DNA of 10,357 nucleotides from JBKHBQ01 sp046542305 (GTDB lineage: Bacteria; Bacteroidota; Bacteroidia; Bacteroidales; 4484-276): assembly GCA_046542305.1 (NCBI GenBank), contig JBKHBQ010000137.1:1-10357 (forward strand), read 5' to 3'. How positions within the stretch are numbered: position 1 is the first letter of the stretch; the number at the start of each line of letters is the position of its first letter. Below are positions 1 to 6,269 of the stretch, piece by piece. The position numbers were made by a program, and so were the translations under genes. A model generated the notes under the pieces. It made no database searches, had not been told where the DNA came from, and saw nothing but the letters and a program-made list of their open reading frames with translations.

Positions 1-783
1 CTGAGCTCTGATTTCCTGATGGAAGAGGGATATCTGGTGGGCTGGTCGCAGGATGTAAACGGCGACGGGCAGCTAGAATTCGAATCCACCGGGGTGAATG
101 ATATTCAGTTTTCTGTTCACCGGCAGCTCGGCTTATCTACCATGCCCACCCTTTGCATCGACGACAACGGGGTGATCGCCCTGGCTTATTCCACGGCCAC
201 CGAAACCTACTTGACGACCGATGGCGTATACAATTACCGGCACATCTGGGTGCGCACCTCGCCCGACCTTGGCCATACCTGGGGCGATTTTTACGACCTG
301 CAGGCCGGCGATATATTCCATCTTTACGACGAATGCATCTATCCACAGTTTGCACCGAAAGCTTCGGACGACCATTTCCACCTGACCTATCAGGCGGATA
401 ATCTGGTGGGTGTGTATCTCGAGGAAGGCGAGCAGACGGAGCCTTCAACCAACTATATCTACTACAACAAGATCCTGAAAGATGACATCGTAGGCATCAA
501 TCAGCCCGATGGCAGCTCACCGGCGGTGATAGGCGTAAAATCGTGCTCGCCCAATCCGGCGCGCGATCAGGTGCGGCTTACCGTAGAGTGCGGCGCCGAA
601 ACGGAACTGAATGTGCGCATGATCAACCTTACCGGGCAATTGGTGCTGGATAGGCCCGCAGTGAACTGTCAGCCAGGGCAGCATACCATCCACCTGGATG
701 TTTCCGCACTAAAATCAGGGATCTATTTCTACATGATTGAAGCAGGGAATGAAGTGATTTCAAATAAACTCATCATAGAATAA
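1..783 (+). CDS. C-terminal part of a secreted Asp-box (BNR/sialidase-like) protein with T9SS sorting domain
   Basis: The frame is open from base 1, so the gene begins upstream; 260 codons are visible. About a third of the way in, SPDLGHTW (bases 259-282) fits the Asp-box pattern S-x-D-x-G-x-T-W, the beta-hairpin signature of sialidase and other BNR beta-propellers. The surrounding sequence (alternating hydrophobic strands, many Tyr/Trp/Asp) fits propeller blades. An earlier DVNGDG stretch resembles a calcium loop. From about base 535 the last 80 residues form a type A T9SS C-terminal domain: a SPNPARDQ start, a central NLTGQLV strand, then GIYFYMIEAG and a terminal NKLIIE. Such tails direct export through the T9SS and are removed or anchored at the cell surface. 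The enzymatic or binding role cannot be fixed without the N-terminus; an exo-sialidase is possible, but one Asp-box is not enough to claim it. The gene ends at a strong terminator. Confidence 0.85.
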   Translation: MSSDFLMEEGYLVGWSQDVNGDGQLEFESTGVNDIQFSVHRQLGLSTMPTLCIDDNGVIALAYSTATETYLTTDGVYNYRHIWVRTSPDLGHTWGDFYDLQAGDIFHLYDECIYPQFAPKASDDHFHLTYQADNLVGVYLEEGEQTEPSTNYIYYNKILKDDIVGINQPDGSSPAVIGVKSCSPNPARDQVRLTVECGAETELNVRMINLTGQLVLDRPAVNCQPGQHTIHLDVSALKSGIYFYMIEAGNEVISNKLIIE

Positions 784-819
784 TGGGGTAGTTAAGGGTG
801 ATTTGGTTTCATGGGAATT

Positions 820-856
820 TACCGGTCGGCATGCACGCCGGCCGGTATTTTTGTTT
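820..856 (+). terminator. Rho-independent terminator of the T9SS-cargo gene
   Basis: An 11-bp stem (820-830 with 837-847, one G-U wobble at 826/841) encloses the 6-base loop ATGCAC and is followed by TTTTTGTTT. It starts 37 bases after the stop codon at 783. No other gene ends nearby, so it closes the upstream transcript. Confidence 0.85.
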
Positions 857-1015
857 ACTGGCCGTTTCTGATCGCATGGTTATCCGCTACTGTACGGTCT
901 CTTACGTGGTATTGAGTAACCTGTTTATTGCTTAAATTAAATATATGATTGAAAATAAGCTTGTTGTACACAACGGAATGATATTGGCTTGCCTGGTTTA
1001 CCAATCCTGAAAAAA

Positions 1016-2080
1016 ATGAAGAAAAAATCCGGTTTAATAACGGCTGTGATCCTGCTGATATGCGTAATGACATCCGCGCAGAATTTCAGGGAAGTACAGC
1101 CTGTACCATTTTCAGAAACCTACCTCAGTATGTGCAATCGTTTTGAGGGGGAAATGCGCGATGATCCGGACCTGATACTTCAAGAGCTCGAAAAAAAAAT
1201 GCCGGAAGTCCGGTCACCCTTCGAAAGGTTTCAGCTCTATCTCTGGTATTATGCCCCGGCCCTGGATGAACTGGGGAGGCACACCGATCTGCTGGAGATG
1301 CTGGATACAGCCCACGGCGAAGGCCTTGGATTTTTGATCATGACCGGTGAAAGGTCCTGGCCGCACTGGGTGCCGCAAATGGAAAAGATCACCGGATTCA
1401 GCGAATTTCTCCGGCGCAATGAGGCGCTGATCAGCAAACAGGCGCAACAATCCACAGCAGAGTATTTCGTCAGGCTGCCCGAAGGTTATTCAGAAGATCA
1501 GCAGTATCCGCTTTTTATCATGATTCATGGCGGGGTGGGCTACCACCAGTTGTCGGCGCAGCACTGGAAAGGCGGCAGTACACATGACCAGTTCATTACA
1601 GCCTACCTGCAGGGAGAAAACGTAGCGGGTACTTTTCAGCGGCGGTTCAATGATGATAACATGGGTAATATCCATGCCATGATTGCGGACATCAAAAAGA
1701 AATATGCTGTGGATGAATCGCGTATCGTGATTGGAGGCCCTTCGAGAGGCGGCTACCGTACACTGCTGCTCGGATGGGACGATAGTGTGAAGGTCAGCGG
1801 ATTGCTTATGGCATTTCCGGTAATACCCGGGGAAATCACGGAAGAAAATTATCTGGCGCTCGCCCGAAAGAACCTGAAGGTGGCCCTGATCACCGGCGAA
1901 CATGACGGCGCCATCGTTCGCCAAAAAGCGCTGTGTGTAAATCTCGACAAAATAGGCGTTCCAAACCGCCTGCTTATCTTTCCTGAAAAAGGGCACGAAT
2001 ATCCTGACGAATTTTCCCGGCACCTCGATACCTCGCTGGAATTTTTATTGAAAAAACGAGGTGAGGATCTCATCGAATGA
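1016..2080 (+). CDS. Secreted alpha/beta-hydrolase (esterase/peptidase-like)
   Basis: This 354-residue protein probably hydrolyses an ester or related bond outside the cytoplasm; the substrate is unknown. Residues 1-21 are a signal peptide: MKKK, a hydrophobic core, then a TSAQ-like cleavage region. A TTG 27 bases upstream is also in frame, but the ATG at 1016 puts the lysines directly before the hydrophobic core and is preferred. Residues 25-145 are a mostly helical N-terminal region that I do not recognise. The alpha/beta-hydrolase fold follows: the strand FIMIHGG (167-173) with an HGG oxyanion loop, the nucleophile elbow GPSRG (Ser243), the acid in GEHDG (Asp297) and the base in KGHEYP (His327). 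All three triad residues are therefore present in the expected order and spacing. It resembles the predicted esterases and S9-like peptidases common in Bacteroidota. No T9SS tail or lipobox is visible, so a periplasmic location is likely. The next gene begins 54 bases downstream. Confidence 0.8.
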   Translation: MKKKSGLITAVILLICVMTSAQNFREVQPVPFSETYLSMCNRFEGEMRDDPDLILQELEKKMPEVRSPFERFQLYLWYYAPALDELGRHTDLLEMLDTAHGEGLGFLIMTGERSWPHWVPQMEKITGFSEFLRRNEALISKQAQQSTAEYFVRLPEGYSEDQQYPLFIMIHGGVGYHQLSAQHWKGGSTHDQFITAYLQGENVAGTFQRRFNDDNMGNIHAMIADIKKKYAVDESRIVIGGPSRGGYRTLLLGWDDSVKVSGLLMAFPVIPGEITEENYLALARKNLKVALITGEHDGAIVRQKALCVNLDKIGVPNRLLIFPEKGHEYPDEFSRHLDTSLEFLLKKRGEDLIE

Positions 2081-2109
2081 ACCGGAGCGTTAGAATGCTG
2101 ACGAATTCG

Positions 2110-2117
2110 TACCTTAG
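2110..2117 (+). promoter_or_regulatory. Candidate Bacteroidota -7 box before the TauE/SafE gene
   Basis: TACCTTAG matches the Bacteroidota -7 consensus TAnnTTTG at all but one position and is followed by CCGCAAA, a context often seen at such promoters. It lies 17 bases before the ATG at 2135. I find no convincing TTTG at -33, so this is tentative. It would let the permease and acetyltransferase genes be transcribed separately from the hydrolase gene. Confidence 0.35.
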
Positions 2118-2134
2118 CCGCAAATTTTATAAGC

Positions 2135-2857
2135 ATGGAAATCACCCTCGTGTTGCTTGTGATTTTGCTGGCTTTCATGGTGCGGGCCACCTTTGGTTTC
2201 GGTGATGCCCTGGTGGGGATGCCCCTGCTGGCGCTCACTGTAGGAATCCGAACGGCTGCCCCGCTCATGGCGTTGCTGGCCCTGGTGATCGCCCTGCTTA
2301 TTTTTCTCCGATACCGGCAGTGGGTCGATTTCAGTATTTCGTGGAAGCTAATCGTGGCAGCCCTCGCCGGCGTACCCGTAGGATTGCTCTACCTGACACG
2401 AATCGATGAAGCCCTGATTAACCTGATCCTCGGTGTGATTGTGGTCGTGTTTGCACTCAGCCGCTGGCGCGGGTGGAAACCCCAGGGGAAGGTAACCGGT
2501 GCGATCACCTGGATTACCGGCTTTTTCAGCGGCATCCTGGGTGCGGCCTACAATACCAATGGACCGCCGGTGATTATGCTGCTATCGGCCGGGGATTTGG
2601 AGCCTAAAGTCTTCAGAGCCACCCTGCAGAGCTATTTCTTCTTTACCGGGCTGGGGGTAGTGGCAGGACATATTGCCTGGGGAAATGTCGATCGCGGGGT
2701 GTTTGAATATTTCCTGGCCGGACTTCCGGTGGTGCTGCTGTCGTATTTCCTGGGCGACCGGATATTTGTGAGGCTCAAAGCCGGCAGGTTTTACGGCTGG
2801 GTGTACGCCGTACTGCTGGTGCTGGGGTGCTCACTTATTGCAAAATCATTGATGTAG
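2135..2857 (+). CDS. TauE/SafE family membrane permease (sulfite exporter-like)
   Basis: This 240-residue integral inner-membrane protein has about seven or eight hydrophobic segments. It shows the internal duplication of the TauE/SafE family (formerly DUF81): a glycine-rich loop near the start (residues 18-32, ATFGFGDALVGMPLL) and its counterpart in the second half (residues 129-150, with SGILGAAYNTNGPPVIML). Characterised relatives export sulfite or sulfoacetate or import sulfonates; most members have no assigned substrate, so sulfur-anion transport here is a family-level guess. The length is typical and the gene looks intact. It is followed after 3 bases by an acetyltransferase gene, which suggests co-transcription. 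No taurine or sulfite metabolism gene lies beside it to support a particular substrate. Confidence 0.88.
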   Translation: MEITLVLLVILLAFMVRATFGFGDALVGMPLLALTVGIRTAAPLMALLALVIALLIFLRYRQWVDFSISWKLIVAALAGVPVGLLYLTRIDEALINLILGVIVVVFALSRWRGWKPQGKVTGAITWITGFFSGILGAAYNTNGPPVIMLLSAGDLEPKVFRATLQSYFFFTGLGVVAGHIAWGNVDRGVFEYFLAGLPVVLLSYFLGDRIFVRLKAGRFYGWVYAVLLVLGCSLIAKSLM

Positions 2858-2860
2858 AAC

Positions 2861-3664
2861 ATGCATATCAGAACTATCAAATATAAAGAAATTGATCAAC
2901 TGGAAGGTTTTCCGCCCGAAAACTGGCATTTCAATCTGGTGGAGTTCACAAGGTTTCACTTCGGCAGCGATTATTTTATTCCGCTGATAGCTGAAAAAGG
3001 CGGCGAGATCGTGGCCACCGGAAACGGCATTTATACCGGTCGCACGGGCTGGCTGGGAAATATCATCGTGCGGCCGCAGTTTCGCGGCGTCGGCATCGGT
3101 AAGGCGGTGACCCGTGCGGTGATGAACAAACTGCTCGACTGGAACTGCAGGTCGCTTCTGCTCATTGCCACCAGCGAAGGCGAAGCCTTGTACAAAAAAA
3201 TGGGCTGGGAAATTTGTGGCAGCTACCTTTTCTACGAGTGCGCACTGCCCGTGACATATTCTGAAAACCACATGATCAGAATGATCAAAAAACAAGATCA
3301 CAGCAAAATTGCAAAACTCGACCGGGAAATAACCGGAGAGGAACGTTTTCCGCTCCTGGAAAAATTCCTCGATCACGGGCTGGTTTATGATCATGACGGC
3401 ATCTCGGGGTTTTACCTGCCGGCATTCGGGCAGGGCCTGATTATTTCCCGTGAAGAACCTGGCGGACTGGAATTGCTGCACCGAAAGATCGGCAGCAGCA
3501 AAATATCAGCGGTAGTGATACCTGAGGAGAATCAAACCGCCCGGGAATTCATGGAAAATATGGGCATCCGGCATCATTCAAAAGCCAACCGGATGTGCTG
3601 GGGCGAACATCATAACTGGAAACCCGAAGGCGTTTATTCACGTGCGTCAGGCTATTGTGGCTGA
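2861..3664 (+). CDS. GNAT family N-acetyltransferase with C-terminal YitH/HolE-like domain
   Basis: This 267-residue cytoplasmic enzyme probably transfers an acetyl group from acetyl-CoA to a small molecule or protein amine. Residues 1-130 form a GNAT fold. Strand WLGNIIVRPQ leads into the acetyl-CoA pyrophosphate loop Q73-F-R-G-V-G-I-G (Q-x-x-G-x-G), followed by the alpha3 helix. EALYKKMGWE (108-117) is the usual motif B, with the Tyr that often acts as general acid. Residues 135-267 form a second domain resembling the C-terminal half of YitH/HolE-type acetyltransferases: GISGFYLPAFGQGLIIS, then a conserved ending around NRMCWGE and VYSRASGYCG. The substrate is unknown. The start ATG follows the stop codon of the TauE/SafE gene by 3 bases, indicating an operon. 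I see no clear hairpin terminator afterwards. Confidence 0.85.
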   Translation: MHIRTIKYKEIDQLEGFPPENWHFNLVEFTRFHFGSDYFIPLIAEKGGEIVATGNGIYTGRTGWLGNIIVRPQFRGVGIGKAVTRAVMNKLLDWNCRSLLLIATSEGEALYKKMGWEICGSYLFYECALPVTYSENHMIRMIKKQDHSKIAKLDREITGEERFPLLEKFLDHGLVYDHDGISGFYLPAFGQGLIISREEPGGLELLHRKIGSSKISAVVIPEENQTAREFMENMGIRHHSKANRMCWGEHHNWKPEGVYSRASGYCG

Positions 3665-3684
3665 AAATCATACCAACCCGGCCC

Positions 3685-3696
3685 GGAATGCATTCC
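3685..3696. repeat. 12-bp perfect palindrome in the GNAT/GH106-like intergenic gap
   Basis: GGAATGCATTCC is a perfect palindrome lying 20 bases after the GNAT stop codon and about 75 bases before the -7 box of the next gene. With no loop to spare it is a poor hairpin and more like a binding site for a dimeric regulator. No second copy was noticed in the window, so function is only a possibility. Confidence 0.35.
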
Positions 3697-3768
3697 CGAT
3701 GCTGATCCGGTAAAGTTTTTCTTCCGCTCATATACCCGGCTTAAGGGCAATGGAACGGCAACATTCTA

Positions 3769-3776
3769 TACATTTG
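3769..3776 (+). promoter_or_regulatory. Bacteroidota -7 promoter box of the GH106-like gene
   Basis: TACATTTG is an exact match to TAnnTTTG. It ends 20 bases before the ATG at 3797, so transcription would start about 14 bases ahead of the coding region. A TTTG-type -33 element is not evident at the usual 19-21 base spacing, which weakens the call. It suggests that the lipoprotein gene is transcribed from its own promoter. Confidence 0.5.
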
Positions 3777-3796
3777 AATCCATATTAAAAAAATTG

Positions 3797-5716
3797 ATGA
3801 AAACGAATTTACTTTCTTTAATAGCGGGAATCACGATTTCTCTGCTTTCCTGCAACGGCAGTCATCAAGGCTTGTCCGATCATCCCGGACTGTACTACCC
3901 CGACAGCAAACCGCTTACCCGCTGGTGGTGGTTTGCTTCCGAAATTCAGAAGGAAGATGTAAGGCATCAGCTCGAATGGCTGAAGGAAAACGAATTCGGC
4001 GGGGTGGAAATCGCCTTCGTTTATCCGCAGGGCGGAGATACTTCGGCGCCGCGGTACAGATTTTTGGGTGAGGAATTCAGGGAGATAACGTCATTCACCA
4101 AAAACCTGTGCGACAGCCTGGGGCTGTATTGCGATTTCACCTTCGGCTCGTTGTGGCCGTTCGGGGGCAGCTTTGTAAAAAACCGCGACGCCACCAGGGA
4201 ATTCGGGAGCGATGAATGCCGGCAGTGGATTCGTTTTTCGTGGGAGCACCCGGTAAAGGGCCGCGTGCTGAACCATATGGATCAGGACGCCCTGCAACGC
4301 TACGCCGGCAAAATGCTTGAAGGGCTTGGACCTGCCATGGAAGGTGCGCCGTCAGGCTGGTTTTGCGACTCATGGGAGGTGGAAACCCGCCGGATGTGGA
4401 CCGAAGGTTTTGGCGAGGCATTCCGCGAAAAATTCGGGTACGAAATAGAACCTTTTGTGGAGAACCTGTACGCCGAAGAAAATGCGCACGTGCACTACGA
4501 TTACATGACGCTGGTTTCGGATTATGTGGTGGATCAGTTTTATGAACCTTTTACTGAAATCGCCCACAGAAACAATGCCTTCACCCGTGTGCAGTGTGCC
4601 GGAGCCCCTGCCGACCTGCTAAACGCTTATGCTGCGGTGGATGTGCCCGAATCGGAAGCCATCCTGTTTTTGCCCGAATTCAGCCGCATTCCTGCATCGG
4701 CGGCGGCGATTACCTCGAAGCCGGAGGTGTCGGCAGAAACATTCACATGTCTGTATGGGTGGAGAGGCTGGCCCGGTCCAGGCCCACATCAGAAAGAAGA
4801 ACAAACTGCCGATCTGAAATTGTTGTGCGATGCGCTGTTTGCCCGCGGGGTGAATCAGATCATCTGGCACGGCATGCCTTTCAATGCACCCGGCGACAGC
4901 AATATGTTTTACGCTTCGGTGCACGTGGGGCCCGATGGTGCGCTGGCCAACGACCTGCCTGCATTCAACCGCTATATGCAAAAGATTTCTTCATTCATGA
5001 AATCCGGCAAAACCTATTCTGATATCGCCATGTACATACCCACCGAAGATGCCAGGATAAAGGGCGAATACCCGGAAGAGCTGCAACTGCCCTGGGCATG
5101 GGGCGAGTACGAAATGCGTTATATCCGGCCGCCGGATGAATTGCAGGGATTCCAGCCGCTGTGGATCAACGGACGGTTCCTCGAAAAATGCCGCTTCGAA
5201 AATGGGAAACTCCATTGCGGAGATGCTGCCTTTTGGCTGCTGTATGTGGATGTGGAGTATCTATCGGAAGAATCACTTGAGGTAATTCTTGGTCTGGCCG
5301 AAGAAGGCCTGCCCGTGGTGGTGAAGCAAAAACCTGCCCGGCCCGGCTACATCAAATCGGGTGATTATGAGGCGAAGCTCAACCGGCTGATGAAGCTGAA
5401 AAATGTTTCCCGGGATTTCATCCCTGAAGCTCCGCCGCTGATCGGCAGCGATAATCCGGTGGATTTCTGGTGCCGTGACCTGGGCGATGAACTGTTGATC
5501 TTTTTTCCGCACCCGCTGTCGAGAAACCTGGATTACCCGCTTACCTACGGACAGGCCACATTCGAGCGCGATTCAACGGAGCGGGTAACCATCAATACTT
5601 TCGGAAGATCTGAAACAGCAGATCTGGTTTTTCATCCGGATCAGTCGATTGTGATCAGGATCGGAAAGAACGGGGTTCTGATCAGGGAAGAACTGCCTTC
5701 GGTGTATGGAAAATAA
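3797..5716 (+). CDS. GH106-like glycoside hydrolase lipoprotein (alpha-L-rhamnosidase-related)
   Basis: This 639-residue protein probably cleaves a glycosidic bond at the cell surface or in the periplasm. Residues 1-19 are a lipoprotein signal ending in LLSC (lipobox, Cys19). An in-frame TTG one codon earlier is less likely than the ATG at 3797. After TRWWWFASEIQKEDV (41-55) comes a barrel-like region with features of the GH106 group: ENEFGGVEI (65-72), DSWEVETRRMWTEGF (191-205), GAPADLL (269-275), a run of small residues at 299-304, then VSAETFTCLYGW (311-322) and NQIIWHGMPFN (353-363). Glu194 and Glu314 are candidate catalytic acids by position. Residues 400-540 resemble the alpha/beta domain that follows the barrel. 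Known GH106 enzymes are usually about 1000 residues or more with extra beta-sandwich domains; this one is much shorter but shows no frameshift. Rhamnosidase activity is inferred and another sugar specificity is quite possible. No susC/susD pair is adjacent. Confidence 0.75.
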   Translation: MKTNLLSLIAGITISLLSCNGSHQGLSDHPGLYYPDSKPLTRWWWFASEIQKEDVRHQLEWLKENEFGGVEIAFVYPQGGDTSAPRYRFLGEEFREITSFTKNLCDSLGLYCDFTFGSLWPFGGSFVKNRDATREFGSDECRQWIRFSWEHPVKGRVLNHMDQDALQRYAGKMLEGLGPAMEGAPSGWFCDSWEVETRRMWTEGFGEAFREKFGYEIEPFVENLYAEENAHVHYDYMTLVSDYVVDQFYEPFTEIAHRNNAFTRVQCAGAPADLLNAYAAVDVPESEAILFLPEFSRIPASAAAITSKPEVSAETFTCLYGWRGWPGPGPHQKEEQTADLKLLCDALFARGVNQIIWHGMPFNAPGDSNMFYASVHVGPDGALANDLPAFNRYMQKISSFMKSGKTYSDIAMYIPTEDARIKGEYPEELQLPWAWGEYEMRYIRPPDELQGFQPLWINGRFLEKCRFENGKLHCGDAAFWLLYVDVEYLSEESLEVILGLAEEGLPVVVKQKPARPGYIKSGDYEAKLNRLMKLKNVSRDFIPEAPPLIGSDNPVDFWCRDLGDELLIFFPHPLSRNLDYPLTYGQATFERDSTERVTINTFGRSETADLVFHPDQSIVIRIGKNGVLIREELPSVYGK

Positions 5717-5721
5717 AAATA

Positions 5722-6042
5722 TTGGCAAGGATTCATGGATGCAAATCTACAACATCCCAACCTGAAATTTGCCCTGCGCCTGGGAATGGCCCATATTACC
5801 TTAGCCACTTTGAAACAATTCCGCGATACAAGGCCGGAATGCATACCGGTGAGGTGGTGGTGATGTGGCTGGGCGATGATAAAAAAAAGATCTTTTTACC
5901 CTGGGGATGTGCTCAAACCGCCAAGGGCATCCAGACGGAATGTTCACGCTATAGCAGGTCTTTTCTGATGTCAGATGAGCTGATCGGATTACTGAAAAAG
6001 ATGGAAGATTCGATTGGCAGTATTGGGGAATGGCATCCCTGA
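5722..6042 (+). pseudogene. Decayed C-terminal fragment of a class III adenylate/guanylate cyclase
   Basis: An open frame from a TTG at 5722 encodes 106 residues; the first in-frame ATG is at 5839. From about 5794 it resembles the second half of a class III nucleotide cyclase domain: RYKAGMHTGEVV, then a KKKI strand, TAKGIQTECSRYSRSFLMSDELIGLL. Where the family has G-D-V-x-N, this frame reads WGCAQ. The next frame reads Y-P-G-D-V-L across 5897-5914, and the original frame resumes with T-A at 5917. This is best explained by one extra base in the A8 or T5 run (5882-5897) and one lost base at 5915-5916, which destroyed the Asn codon. The N-terminal half with the metal-binding aspartates is absent. 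The fragment begins 5 bases after the stop of the GH106-like gene and has no obvious promoter. The 5722-5793 part has no recognised homology. It is almost certainly non-catalytic; a short expressed peptide cannot be excluded. Confidence 0.7.
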
Positions 6043-6203
6043 AGGGAAAGTAAAAACCCGACGACCTGTTTAGCGTTGATATTAAAATTTACAGGCCCTC
6101 AACACGTTATAACTGCATGGTGCAGTGCCTTGTCCGGATCTTAACTCTTGTAAATGAGAGAACAAAGAAATATGGACCGGGTTTTACCATCAGATCTGAA
6201 TCA

Positions 6204-6236
6204 ATTGGATTGGAAAGGAATTTTTAGTTTCCTTTG
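6204..6236 (+). promoter_or_regulatory. Candidate Bacteroidota promoter of the M6 protease gene
   Basis: ATTG (6204-6207) and TTCCTTTG (6229-6236) are separated by 21 bases. Each differs by one base from the Bacteroidota elements TTTG (-33) and TAnnTTTG (-7), which are normally 19-21 bases apart. The -7 box ends 33 bases before the ATG at 6270, leaving a leader of roughly 25 bases. The gap of 227 bases before the protease gene also holds a short inverted repeat, ACTGCA-TGG-TGCAGT (6112-6126). Confidence 0.45.
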
Positions 6237-6269
6237 TAATAAAATTTTATAAATCAAATTACTAGTATC

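Noticed and set aside
876..935. Tiny plus-strand frame (about 19 hydrophobic residues) between the first terminator and the hydrolase gene
   Set aside because: Too short, with no promoter or conserved feature; such frames are expected by chance.
855..1073. Minus-strand open frame of 72 codons overlapping the hydrolase start
   Set aside because: It overlaps the signal peptide coding region of a well-supported gene and shows no protein-like features.
4594..5022. Long alternative frames on both strands inside the GH106-like gene
   Set aside because: They are shadows of a strong coding region; their products are rich in Arg, Cys and His and lack domains.
1..5716. A sulfated-polysaccharide degradation cluster combining the propeller protein, esterase-like enzyme, sulfite exporter-like permease and GH106-like enzyme
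   Set aside because: No sulfatase, lyase, SusC/SusD or sugar-catabolism gene is visible, and a terminator and separate promoter-like boxes divide the genes. The grouping is not supported by the sequence.
6065..6126. Short inverted repeats CCTGT...ACAGG and ACTGCA-TGG-TGCAGT after the cyclase remnant, considered as a terminator
   Set aside because: The stems are 5-6 bp and no T-tract follows, so termination is unlikely.
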